This document shows positions 9,594 to 18,465 of a stretch of 64,000 bases of DNA, one piece after another (the stretch's first letter is position 1; each line of letters starts with the position of its first letter). Source of the DNA: CAVSWT01 sp963782985 (GTDB taxonomy: Bacteria > Bacteroidota > Ignavibacteria > Ignavibacteriales > Ignavibacteriaceae). Position numbers and translations under genes: made by a program. A model generated the notes under the pieces. That model was not told the origin of the DNA. It saw nothing but the letters and a program-made list of their open reading frames with translations, and did no database searches. Location: contig CAWALU010000002.1 of assembly GCA_963782985.1 (NCBI GenBank), positions 248,001 through 312,000 on the forward strand, in the 5' to 3' direction.

Positions 9594-9602
9594 TCCAAAA
9601 AA

Positions 9603-10589
9603 ATGATTTCAGTTTTAATGCCCGTTTACAATAGTGAAAACTATATTGCCTTTTCCATAAAAAGTATTTTAAATCAGACTAACAAACACTTTGAATTTAT
9701 TATTATCAATGACGGCTCAACAGATAATTCTGAAAAAATCATAAAATCATTTAACGATGGGAGAATTAAATATTTTGTAAGGAAGCATCAGGGAATTTCT
9801 GAAACATTAAACTACGGATTAACAAAATGCAGCGGCGAGTTAGTCGCACGAATGGACGCCGATGACATCGCTGAACATCAAAGGCTGGAAATCCAATTTA
9901 AATTTATGTGTGATAATCCGGAATACGATGTGGTATCTAGTTGGTATGCTTTATTTCAAAACCAAAAAATAAAGTATATAATACGGACAGGTGAAACGGA
10001 TAATCAAATTAAAAAAAGATTGGCATTGCATAGTGAAATTGTTCATCCGGGTGTAATGTATCGAAAAAAAATAATTCAAAAATACGGTTATAATTTAGAT
10101 AGCGTGGAAGATTATGATTTATGGCTGCGTATAAAAAATGAAGCTAAATTTCATAACATACAAAAAGTTTTAACATTTTTACGGCTAACTAAAAATTCAT
10201 TATCCAGAAGTAATTTAATGGATATTCAGGCTAAACATTATTCAATACAAATACCTTATTACAAAAACTTAAAAAATAATTTTGGTGAATTAAATAGGAT
10301 TCAGGAAATTCAGGTTCGAGGATGGCGGGAATATTTTTACGGAGAAAAGTCTGAAGCAAAACGATATTGGAACGAAAATAATTTGCGATCGGTTTATAAT
10401 TTCAAAATATTGTTTGCACTGCTAACAACTTATTTGCCTGATAAAATTTATCATAAAATTAGAAGCGCTAGCGTACTTTTAAGAATAAAATACCATCTAA
10501 ATTATTTTTCAAAAATAAATACTGCAGTCAGAAAAAGTTTTAAAAAAATTATTACAAATCTTGAAGCAAACTCAAATATTGATCAATAG
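9603..10589 (+). CDS. Family 2 glycosyltransferase
   Basis: 328 residues. The GT-A fold is evident: ISVLMPVYNSE at the N-terminus, IIINDGSTDNS nucleotide-binding motif, and MDADD (the DxD metal site) near residue 90. No membrane segment, so a cytoplasmic enzyme that adds a sugar from a nucleotide donor, presumably to a lipid-linked or surface glycan. Its last 38 bases overlap the 3' end of the convergent GT4 gene; the overlap is tail to tail and both stops are supported by continuous frames. Confidence 0.88.
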   Translation: MISVLMPVYNSENYIAFSIKSILNQTNKHFEFIIINDGSTDNSEKIIKSFNDGRIKYFVRKHQGISETLNYGLTKCSGELVARMDADDIAEHQRLEIQFKFMCDNPEYDVVSSWYALFQNQKIKYIIRTGETDNQIKKRLALHSEIVHPGVMYRKKIIQKYGYNLDSVEDYDLWLRIKNEAKFHNIQKVLTFLRLTKNSLSRSNLMDIQAKHYSIQIPYYKNLKNNFGELNRIQEIQVRGWREYFYGEKSEAKRYWNENNLRSVYNFKILFALLTTYLPDKIYHKIRSASVLLRIKYHLNYFSKINTAVRKSFKKIITNLEANSNIDQ

Positions 10590-11610
10590 TTTTATCGATA
10601 TTAAACTTCTCTTTAATAACAATTCTCGCATTCTTTAAAAGCGCTTCTCTTTTTTCCAAATCAGTTGCCGCTTCTTCCATTTTAGTGAACAGATCATTTG
10701 CATTTCCCGGCTTAAATAAAAAACAATTTTCTTCATTAAAAACTTCCTCGTCCCCTTCAAAGTACGATTTTATAATTGAAATATTTTTTGCCATAGCTTC
10801 AATTAAAACCAGTCCGAGTCCCTCAATGTATTCAGAAGGGAAAATCAGAATATCTATTTCAGCAAATATTTGATCAACATCCTCTGCCGGATTAAGGATT
10901 GTTACTGCATCATTGAATGAATTTAAAGAAATAAAAGATTTTATTTGTTCAAGTAATTCTCCTTGACCTCTTAAAATTAATTTGTGCTGAGGATATTTCG
11001 AATGAAAAAATTTAAACGCATGTAATAGAGTCATAATTCCTTTTAACTCGGTAAACCTGCCTACATATCCAAAATTAATAGGCTGTTCAATTTTCAGCTT
11101 TGTAATTATAATATTATTTGTTGGTATTCCATGCTCAATTAGTAGGATGCTATTCTTGTTGGAGTCAATCAAATCCTTTTTAACCGCATCGCTAATGGCA
11201 ATAAAACTATCGGCAATCAAAAATTTATTTATCCAATCATTAAAAACACAATGTGCAGTATAGATTATTTTAACTTTTGGGTAAAAGATTTTGATAAAAA
11301 ATATATGAGGCAAGAAAATTCTTTGATGATAATTAATACAATTAATTTTTTCAATCCTAATAATTCTTTTTATAGAAATAAGATTAAAAAAAAATGTTAA
11401 TGGATTATAATTAACTAAAAACGGAAACAGATGAGTTTTGACATTTGGCTTGATTAATTTTCCACTATAATAGAAACCTTTGCATGCCATTATTGTTACT
11501 TGATTAATTTTATCTGAAATGATATTTGAATAAAGTATTGTAGATTTTTCTGCTCCTCCAATGTCAAAAGTTTTCATCAAATTTAAAAGTGAAATGTTTT
11601 TTAATTCCAT
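10552..11610 (-). CDS. Family 4 (group 1) glycosyltransferase
   Basis: 352 residues, GT-B fold. The N-terminal part has the DIGGAEKST segment typical of GT4 acceptor domains; the C-terminal domain shows FGYVGRFTELKGI, then the E-x7-E type sequence EGLGLVLIEAMAKN used to bind the nucleotide sugar. It follows the WecG/TagA gene with a one-base gap on the same strand, so the two form an operon that probably builds the same glycan as the genes converging from the left. Confidence 0.87.
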   Translation of the reverse strand: MELKNISLLNLMKTFDIGGAEKSTILYSNIISDKINQVTIMACKGFYYSGKLIKPNVKTHLFPFLVNYNPLTFFFNLISIKRIIRIEKINCINYHQRIFLPHIFFIKIFYPKVKIIYTAHCVFNDWINKFLIADSFIAISDAVKKDLIDSNKNSILLIEHGIPTNNIIITKLKIEQPINFGYVGRFTELKGIMTLLHAFKFFHSKYPQHKLILRGQGELLEQIKSFISLNSFNDAVTILNPAEDVDQIFAEIDILIFPSEYIEGLGLVLIEAMAKNISIIKSYFEGDEEVFNEENCFLFKPGNANDLFTKMEEAATDLEKREALLKNARIVIKEKFNIDKTIDQYLSLLQDL

Positions 11611-11611
11611 C

Positions 11612-12415
11612 TTATTTTTCTTTTACAATTTGAATAATCATTTTAAAATAAAAAGGAAGATCATTTAAAATATATCTTGTAAATAATCTCTTGGGTTCGT
11701 TTAACAGCCTCCAAAACCATTCAAGCCCAAGTTTTTGAAATATTTTAGGAGCGCGTTTTTTTTTACCTGAATAAAAATCAAATACGGCTCCAACTCCCAC
11801 ATTTATTTTAGCGCCGATAATATTTTTATTTTGTTCAATCCATATTTCTTGTCTTGGCGATCCGAGCGCTACAAAAAGAATATCAGGTTTAGCAGACTGT
11901 AATTCTAAAACAACTCTTTCGTTTTCGATTTCCTTAGTTTCAAAATATTTAGGCGGAGACAAAGCGGCTGCAACAATTAAATTAGGATAGGCGCTTTTAA
12001 TTTTTTGTGTTACTAATTTTTGAACTTCGATTGACGATCCCACTAATGCAATTGGAAGTTTATTCTTTTCCGCAATTGAAAGTAAAATACTAAAGACGTC
12101 GCTGCCCGTTATTCTTGGCGGCATTTTCCCATGCTTTAAATATATCAATGAAGTTATACCTATTCCGTCAGGCAAGACGAGAAAAGCGTTTTTACATATT
12201 TGTTTGAAATTACTATTTAAATTTGTGTTGCGTAAAAAATCTAAATTGAATGTAACAATTATATTATTTTCAACGCTATTTTTTATACTTGACTGCAATA
12301 GATTTTCAAGAGAATCTTTTGGAATGAATGAAACGGCTATGTTATCTATCAAGTATCTTTTCAATGAATCTATTGTTGATTGTAATTGGGTTGCAGGGTA
12401 ACTTTGGCAAAACAT
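11612..12415 (-). CDS. WecG/TagA/CpsF family glycosyltransferase
   Basis: 267 residues, close to the usual 240-260 of GT26. Diagnostic segments: LPDGIGITSL (catalytic Asp region), PPRITGSDVF, VALGSPRQEIWI and GVGAVFDFYSGKKKRAP, in the order of the WecG/TagA family, which transfers ManNAc-type sugars onto lipid-linked intermediates. Predicted cytoplasmic and membrane-peripheral. The start is divergent from the large C25 peptidase gene, only 33 bases away, so the two promoters must overlap or lie within coding sequence. Confidence 0.9.
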   Translation of the reverse strand: MFCQSYPATQLQSTIDSLKRYLIDNIAVSFIPKDSLENLLQSSIKNSVENNIIVTFNLDFLRNTNLNSNFKQICKNAFLVLPDGIGITSLIYLKHGKMPPRITGSDVFSILLSIAEKNKLPIALVGSSIEVQKLVTQKIKSAYPNLIVAAALSPPKYFETKEIENERVVLELQSAKPDILFVALGSPRQEIWIEQNKNIIGAKINVGVGAVFDFYSGKKKRAPKIFQKLGLEWFWRLLNEPKRLFTRYILNDLPFYFKMIIQIVKEK

Positions 12416-12448
12416 AAATTATAAAATTTATTAAAGTCACGTTTGAAT

Positions 12449-15400
12449 ATGCTTAAAACGAAATTAGAGATGATTGCCTTTTTGTGTTTACTGCCCGCTT
12501 TATTGCTAGCTCAGGAATTAAACATAATTGAAAAATCTGAAAGCGAAATATACAAAATTAGTTTTGATGCTCCTGTAATTAATTTCAATATTAAGAAGCT
12601 TCAAAATAGAAATACAATTTCTTTCCCTGACTTTAGCGATGAAAGCGCTTCAGGCGAATTTATTCTTCCTAAAAAAGATTTGTTCATTGCAATCCCTCCC
12701 AACAGTAATCCGGCTATTCAGTTAAATATTATTAATCAAGAATTTATCGACGCTTATCCGGAAATAAATCCATTAGTAAAATCTGTAAATGGTTCCCTGG
12801 TGGTTTATCAAGAAGTTGAAATGCCTGTTCGCATTAACGGTTCAAAAAATTTAAAAATTAAAGGCAAGTTGTGGATAGGAAATAGTTATTGTTTACACGT
12901 TCAAATAAAATTATATGATTTTGATAGTAACAATAGACGAACAATTAAATTTAATAAGTTCGAGTTACGGCTAACTTTTAATAGCAAGGTTGAATTCTCA
13001 AATTCAACTTCTAAAAAATTAAGCGGCGTTAACTCTTTAATTATTAACCCGAAACTTGCGGCTAATTATTTTGGCGAGCCTAATTTTCATGTTGTCGATT
13101 CCGATAGCTGGATCGATTACACAAAGGATTATTTAAAAATAGGAACGACAAAAAATTCAATTTATAAAATCACTCCATTTGATCTCTCTTCATTTAAAAT
13201 TAATTACAATTCTATTGATCCAAAAACATTTAAGCTTTTTAAGAATGGAATTGAAATTCCGATTTATGTGAATGGCGAAGATGATGGACTTTTTAATGAA
13301 AGCGATTTTATTGAATTTGTTGGGGAAAGAGATTATGGCGGGCATCATCGCGAAGTTAGCGAATACGGAAAGCCTTATAATGAATATTTGGGACGATATA
13401 CAGATACAACTATTTATTGGTTAACCTGGAATGGAGATTATGGTTTGCGAGTTCCAATAATATCAAACAATAATTTGATTACCCAAGACACGCTTAAATA
13501 TTATAATGAAATTATACATCTTGAAACTAATAATTGGTTTGATTTTTCCATGGATGATTTGGTTAGACGAGAAACTCCTTTCTGGTATGAAAATAAAACC
13601 TGGAATGAAGGCAACTTAAGCGTAGGCATAAGAAATAAAAATTTTACTTTGACTGATATTTATCCAAATAAGCCTGTCAAAGTTTTTTCAAAGCTGCAAA
13701 GTTATGCAACTAATATTATTGAAGACGCTCATCTCCTAAGCATATCGTTAAATAATGAAGCGGTTCAAGATTCGGGATATATTTCCAAATATCAAAAAAA
13801 AGTTTTAACCGGCGAATATAATTCTAATATTTTAAACGAAGGAACAAATACTTTAAAACTTCATTCTTATTCAACAGCCGCATTCCCTAATCTTTGTATT
13901 TTGGATTGGTATGAAATAGAGTATCCGCGCTATTTAAAAGCTAATAATGATTCCCTAAATTTTTCGTTTCCATATTTACTTTCAAGTTATTTTCATTCTG
14001 TAAAAATAAATAATGTTACAGTGGATAATTTTTCAATTTGGAAGTATGGACAGTTATATTCAAAATATATTTCGCAAAAGATAAATGATGAAATAGTTTT
14101 TAACGACACCATTCATGCAAATGATAAATTTATTATTCTTGATGAAAATAAATTACAGTCCCCTAAATTTTATTACGCGAAAAAATTCGTCAACTTAAGA
14201 AGTGCTCAGAACAAAGCGGATTACATAGCCATCACTCATAAAAAGTTTTTATCGCAGGTAAATGAATATGCAAATTTTATTTCAGAAAATTATCTTGTCG
14301 GCGCGGCGGTAATTGATGTGGATGATATTTATGATGAGTTTTCTTACGGGCAGTTTAATCCGGAAGACATAAGAGAATTTCTAAAAGCTACGCACAATAG
14401 CTGGCAGCAGCCAGTCCCCAAATACGCCGCATTAATTGGCGGCGCCACTTATGATTATCATCGGAACAAAACTACTTACCAAAATGTTCCGCCAGTAAAT
14501 AATTATGTCCCGTCGTTCGGAGTTTCGGTTAGCGACAATTGGTTTGTTACCTGGGATACTACAACTGCTTATCTTCCTCAGATGAATGTTGGAAGAATTC
14601 CCGTTACAACTAACGAAGAGTTTGCAAGATATTTTGAAAAGCATCGCAATTTTCTTTCTCATAAAATTGATGATTGGAATAAAAGATTTATTTTCTTTTC
14701 CGGCGGAACGGGAGACAATCAAAATCAATTAAATCAGCTTCGCGAGGTTAATGAATATATAATTAACAGTTTCATAAAACCTCCGCCAATAAGCGGCAGC
14801 TATACTCATTTTTATAAAACAATAAATCCGAGAACTAATTTTGGTCCATACGCTACCGAAGAAGTTCAATCGGCAATTAAAGCAGGCGGAATTTTTATTT
14901 CTTATTTGGGACACAGCGGAACGCAAACGTGGGATAATTCAATTACCGAGCCTTCTCAATTAAAAAACAACATTAACAGAAATCCATTCATATCGGATTT
15001 TGGCTGTTCAACAGCGCGTTTTGCCGAGCCTGATATTACTTCCTTTTCAGAATTATTTTTATTAGCGCCGGAAGGGCAGGCAATAGCTTATGTTGGAAAT
15101 TCTTCTTTGGGTTTTGTTTCCACTTCGGTTTTATTTCCAAAAATATTTTATAAAAAATTATTGGCTGACTCAATTTATAACATCAGCGAAGCGCTTAAAC
15201 TTGCCAAGTTGGAAATGCTTCAGCAGTATGGCGGCAGCGGCGTTTATCAGCTTTTTGCCTTGACGAATACTCTTATTGGCGATCCGATTATTAGTTTGCC
15301 GCTGCCAAATAAACCTGACCTTTCAATAACGAGCAGCGATGTTTTTTATAATTCATCTAAATTATCTGACCAGCAAGATTCAGTTGGAATAAAAATATTA

Positions 15401-17761
15401 TATTCCAATTACGGCTTATCAACAAATGATTCGATGAAGATTTTTATTAAAGATGAATTTAATGGAACCATCAATTTTTCAGAAGTGATTGATAGAATTG
15501 TTCCGTCTTTAACTGATTCATTTTCAATAAATATTCCTACTAACAATCTGCCCGGCGAGCATACTCTTACAGTCAATTTAGACAATGAAAATTCTATTGA
15601 TGAAATAAATGAAAACAACAATTCCGTTTCAATTAAAATTAATATTTCAAGCTCTACGTTAAGAACTTTTTTTGATTACAGCGTTGAACAAGAATCAAAC
15701 GGTAAAATTAAAATTTTAAATCCAACGCTTAATCCAATAAATGAAAAAATTATTTTGCAATTCAGCAAAACGAAAAATTTTGAAAATCCTATAGAAGTAA
15801 ATAAATCTTTTGATACGGTTTTAACTTCAGTGGATATAAATAAATTATTAGGGGAAGGGAGGTATTGGTTTAGAGGAAAGTTGCTTGACGCCGATGATTT
15901 TAATACCGAACAATCATTTTATCGTGGGAATAAAAATAGATACTTATTAAACGATAGTTTGAGCTACTCCACAGCTTTGATCAGCAGTCTTAAATATTTA
16001 AATAATTCTATTCAGCTTGATTTATCGAACACAATAATAAGCGTTTTGTCTGCGGGGCAAAGCGATGGCAATTCTGCAATTATAACAAAGAATGGCGAGA
16101 ATTATATTCCTGAAAATACTTTGCAAGGTCATCATGTGTGCGTTTTTGAAGATTCGACTTTTAAATTTGTTATGTATAAAAGGTTTGATGTGCAGCAGGG
16201 CGCGCAAGCAGTTTCAAATTATATATCTTTTTTAGATACAATTTCCAGCAAATATTTAATCGCTATCGGCATAAGCGATAATGGCCCAATCTCCTCGCCT
16301 GATTTAAAAAATCTTTTACATTCCTTTGGAAGTATTTACATTGATAGCCTTGTCTTCAGAAGTTCCTGGGCTTTTATTGGTAAAAGAGGAGCAGCGCCAG
16401 GGACAATGCCTGAAGCCTATTCGAAGCCTTTTGCAGGCAGAGTTCAGATTGATACTACAATCAATTCAATTTTAAAATCTGGTTATTTTAAAACTTCAAA
16501 AGTCGGTCCTTCATCATTGTGGCAAAATGTGGAAGTTCAAAATATTATTCCGGGCGATGCAAATTTTTCTATTCAGCCTTTAGGAATAAAAGAGAATGGC
16601 GGGATCGATACTTTAGAAAATTTAACATTCACAAATAATATTTCCGATATAAGTAAAATTGATTTTAAATTTTATCCATATTTAGAATTTGTTTGTAAGC
16701 TAAACGCCTCTTCAAATATGCAGTCGCCTAAGATTTTGAGTTTTGCCGTTGAATATAAAAAATCGGCTGAGCTAGCATTGAATTATCAGACAGTTTCAGT
16801 TTTGAATGATTCAATAAACGCGGGCGAAGTAGAAAAATTAATTTTTAAAATTTATAATGTCGGAGAAGTTGAAGCCGATAGTTTTAAAGTAATTGTTAAT
16901 GTAGCTAAGTCCGACCAATCAATTAATAAAATTTTTGAAACAGCCGTTAGTAAATTAGATACTTCCGCAAATCTTATTTATAATATTGATTATGATCCGG
17001 GCGTAAAATTTGGCGCTCATAAATTTTTAATCAGCGTTGATCCTGAAAATAAAATTAAAGAACGATACAAGGATAATAATAATTTTGAAATACCATTTTA
17101 CGTAATTCCTGATACAACTAACCTTTTAATTTCGGACAAATCATTTAACGTAAAGTATGACGGCGTTGATATTGTTGACGGAGATTATATTTCTTCTTCT
17201 CCTGAAATTATGATGACGCTTAATTATCCATTGTGGTATGCTGTTGAAGATACTTCTGCGATAGAATTTTATTTGGATAATAAGAGTATTAATAACAATA
17301 CCATTATTAGTTCAATTGATATTTCAAGTAGGACTATTACTTTTACCTACAAACCTTTGTTAACTGAAGGCGACCATTCATTTAAAGTTTTCGGTAAAAA
17401 TATTGAAGGCGATATAGAGACGGCTCCCGGATATGAAAAAACTTTTATGGTGTCAAATGAAATGAATCTTTTACAAGTTTATAATTTCCCAAATCCGTTT
17501 GCCGAAAAAACTTTTTTCACTTTTAAGCTAACCCAAATTCCTGACGAGCTGCAACTAAATATTTATACAATTGCTGGAAGACTAATTAAAAAAATTGAAA
17601 GAAAGTCTTCTCAGCTAAATTATGATTTTAACAAAATCGAATGGGACGGTAAAGACGCAGACGGAGATAATATTGCCAATGGGGCTTATCTTTATAAAAT
17701 AATTATTAAGAAGGGAGAGAAGTCGCAAGACACCACTCAAAAACTTTCGATAGTTCGTTAG
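12449..17761 (+). CDS. C25 family peptidase, PorU-like, with C-terminal sorting-type domain
   Basis: 1770 residues from ATG 12449 (a TTG six bases earlier is possible); the signal peptide ends LLLAQ near residue 22. The N-terminal 500 residues resemble PorU prodomains (IYKITPFDL, then VNGEDDGLFNESDF). The C25 (gingipain/PorU) domain spans about 590-940, with catalytic His822 in YLGHSG and Cys853 in DFGCS. CARDB/Ig-like repeats follow, and the last 85 residues form a FlgD/sorting-type domain (YNFPNPFAEKTFF to LSIVR). PorU is the T9SS sortase that cleaves cargo CTDs and attaches cargo to the surface. It could instead be a secreted gingipain-like protease, since the tail also fits a cargo signal. 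Confidence 0.82.
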   Translation: MLKTKLEMIAFLCLLPALLLAQELNIIEKSESEIYKISFDAPVINFNIKKLQNRNTISFPDFSDESASGEFILPKKDLFIAIPPNSNPAIQLNIINQEFIDAYPEINPLVKSVNGSLVVYQEVEMPVRINGSKNLKIKGKLWIGNSYCLHVQIKLYDFDSNNRRTIKFNKFELRLTFNSKVEFSNSTSKKLSGVNSLIINPKLAANYFGEPNFHVVDSDSWIDYTKDYLKIGTTKNSIYKITPFDLSSFKINYNSIDPKTFKLFKNGIEIPIYVNGEDDGLFNESDFIEFVGERDYGGHHREVSEYGKPYNEYLGRYTDTTIYWLTWNGDYGLRVPIISNNNLITQDTLKYYNEIIHLETNNWFDFSMDDLVRRETPFWYENKTWNEGNLSVGIRNKNFTLTDIYPNKPVKVFSKLQSYATNIIEDAHLLSISLNNEAVQDSGYISKYQKKVLTGEYNSNILNEGTNTLKLHSYSTAAFPNLCILDWYEIEYPRYLKANNDSLNFSFPYLLSSYFHSVKINNVTVDNFSIWKYGQLYSKYISQKINDEIVFNDTIHANDKFIILDENKLQSPKFYYAKKFVNLRSAQNKADYIAITHKKFLSQVNEYANFISENYLVGAAVIDVDDIYDEFSYGQFNPEDIREFLKATHNSWQQPVPKYAALIGGATYDYHRNKTTYQNVPPVNNYVPSFGVSVSDNWFVTWDTTTAYLPQMNVGRIPVTTNEEFARYFEKHRNFLSHKIDDWNKRFIFFSGGTGDNQNQLNQLREVNEYIINSFIKPPPISGSYTHFYKTINPRTNFGPYATEEVQSAIKAGGIFISYLGHSGTQTWDNSITEPSQLKNNINRNPFISDFGCSTARFAEPDITSFSELFLLAPEGQAIAYVGNSSLGFVSTSVLFPKIFYKKLLADSIYNISEALKLAKLEMLQQYGGSGVYQLFALTNTLIGDPIISLPLPNKPDLSITSSDVFYNSSKLSDQQDSVGIKILYSNYGLSTNDSMKIFIKDEFNGTINFSEVIDRIVPSLTDSFSINIPTNNLPGEHTLTVNLDNENSIDEINENNNSVSIKINISSSTLRTFFDYSVEQESNGKIKILNPTLNPINEKIILQFSKTKNFENPIEVNKSFDTVLTSVDINKLLGEGRYWFRGKLLDADDFNTEQSFYRGNKNRYLLNDSLSYSTALISSLKYLNNSIQLDLSNTIISVLSAGQSDGNSAIITKNGENYIPENTLQGHHVCVFEDSTFKFVMYKRFDVQQGAQAVSNYISFLDTISSKYLIAIGISDNGPISSPDLKNLLHSFGSIYIDSLVFRSSWAFIGKRGAAPGTMPEAYSKPFAGRVQIDTTINSILKSGYFKTSKVGPSSLWQNVEVQNIIPGDANFSIQPLGIKENGGIDTLENLTFTNNISDISKIDFKFYPYLEFVCKLNASSNMQSPKILSFAVEYKKSAELALNYQTVSVLNDSINAGEVEKLIFKIYNVGEVEADSFKVIVNVAKSDQSINKIFETAVSKLDTSANLIYNIDYDPGVKFGAHKFLISVDPENKIKERYKDNNNFEIPFYVIPDTTNLLISDKSFNVKYDGVDIVDGDYISSSPEIMMTLNYPLWYAVEDTSAIEFYLDNKSINNNTIISSIDISSRTITFTYKPLLTEGDHSFKVFGKNIEGDIETAPGYEKTFMVSNEMNLLQVYNFPNPFAEKTFFTFKLTQIPDELQLNIYTIAGRLIKKIERKSSQLNYDFNKIEWDGKDADGDNIANGAYLYKIIIKKGEKSQDTTQKLSIVR

Positions 17762-17800
17762 TTCGTATAAAAAAAATGAAATTATTTTTGACTTTTGAAA

Positions 17801-18445
17801 TCAAGTATTAGCTAAAACAAAATTTGAAAGTTCATCGACTGTAAAAAAAACATAATCGCTTTTAAAAGATAAAACTTCATCTTTAGCATAACTGTCCCAA
17901 ATAACTGAAGCAACTTCAACTCCCGCTGCGCGTGCAGCTTTAATATCAGCCGGCGCGTCGCCTATCATTAAAACATTTTCTTTCTTGAGATCAAATTTTT
18001 CTATAAACTTTATTATTCCTTCGGCAGACGGCTTATGTTCTGCAATATCATCGCCTGTTATTATAAAATCAAAGTAATAGAATATGTCTAATCTTTTTAA
18101 AGTTATTTCAGCGGCGGTTCTGCCTTTGCCGGTATAGATTGAAAGCAAAATATTTTTTGATTTTATTGATTCAAGTAATGATTTTATACCAGGATATAAA
18201 TCAGCCATTTGATGATTGGATGAATAAAAATCGTAATAATCTTTTCTCGCTTCATCGTAATTATCGCCTGTCCATTCCTTAATAATTGCGTCTTCGGTTG
18301 GACCAAATAATTCAATTATTTCTTCATTTGAAAATTTCTTATTTAAATATTTTCCGCTGATATGGTTGAACGATGCAAAAATTAAATCGTTGGTTGAAGT
18401 TAAAGTTCCATCAATATCAAAAATAATTCCTTTGTATTTATTCAT
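17801..18445 (-). CDS. HAD-superfamily phosphatase (phosphoglycolate phosphatase-like)
   Basis: 214 residues, typical for the family. Motif I is FDIDGTLT (nucleophile Asp10 and general acid Asp12), motif II is the Thr in SIYTGKGR, motif III the Lys of EHKPSAEGI, and motif IV is MIGDAPADIKAARAAG. An alpha-helical cap lies between motifs I and II. It removes phosphate from a small metabolite; substrate not determinable. The gene lies 20 bases after the phosphoesterase/propeller gene on the same strand and converges on the C25 peptidase gene. Confidence 0.85.
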   Translation of the reverse strand: MNKYKGIIFDIDGTLTSTNDLIFASFNHISGKYLNKKFSNEEIIELFGPTEDAIIKEWTGDNYDEARKDYYDFYSSNHQMADLYPGIKSLLESIKSKNILLSIYTGKGRTAAEITLKRLDIFYYFDFIITGDDIAEHKPSAEGIIKFIEKFDLKKENVLMIGDAPADIKAARAAGVEVASVIWDSYAKDEVLSFKSDYVFFTVDELSNFVLANT

Positions 18446-18465
18446 AATAAAACTCTGTTTTAAAA

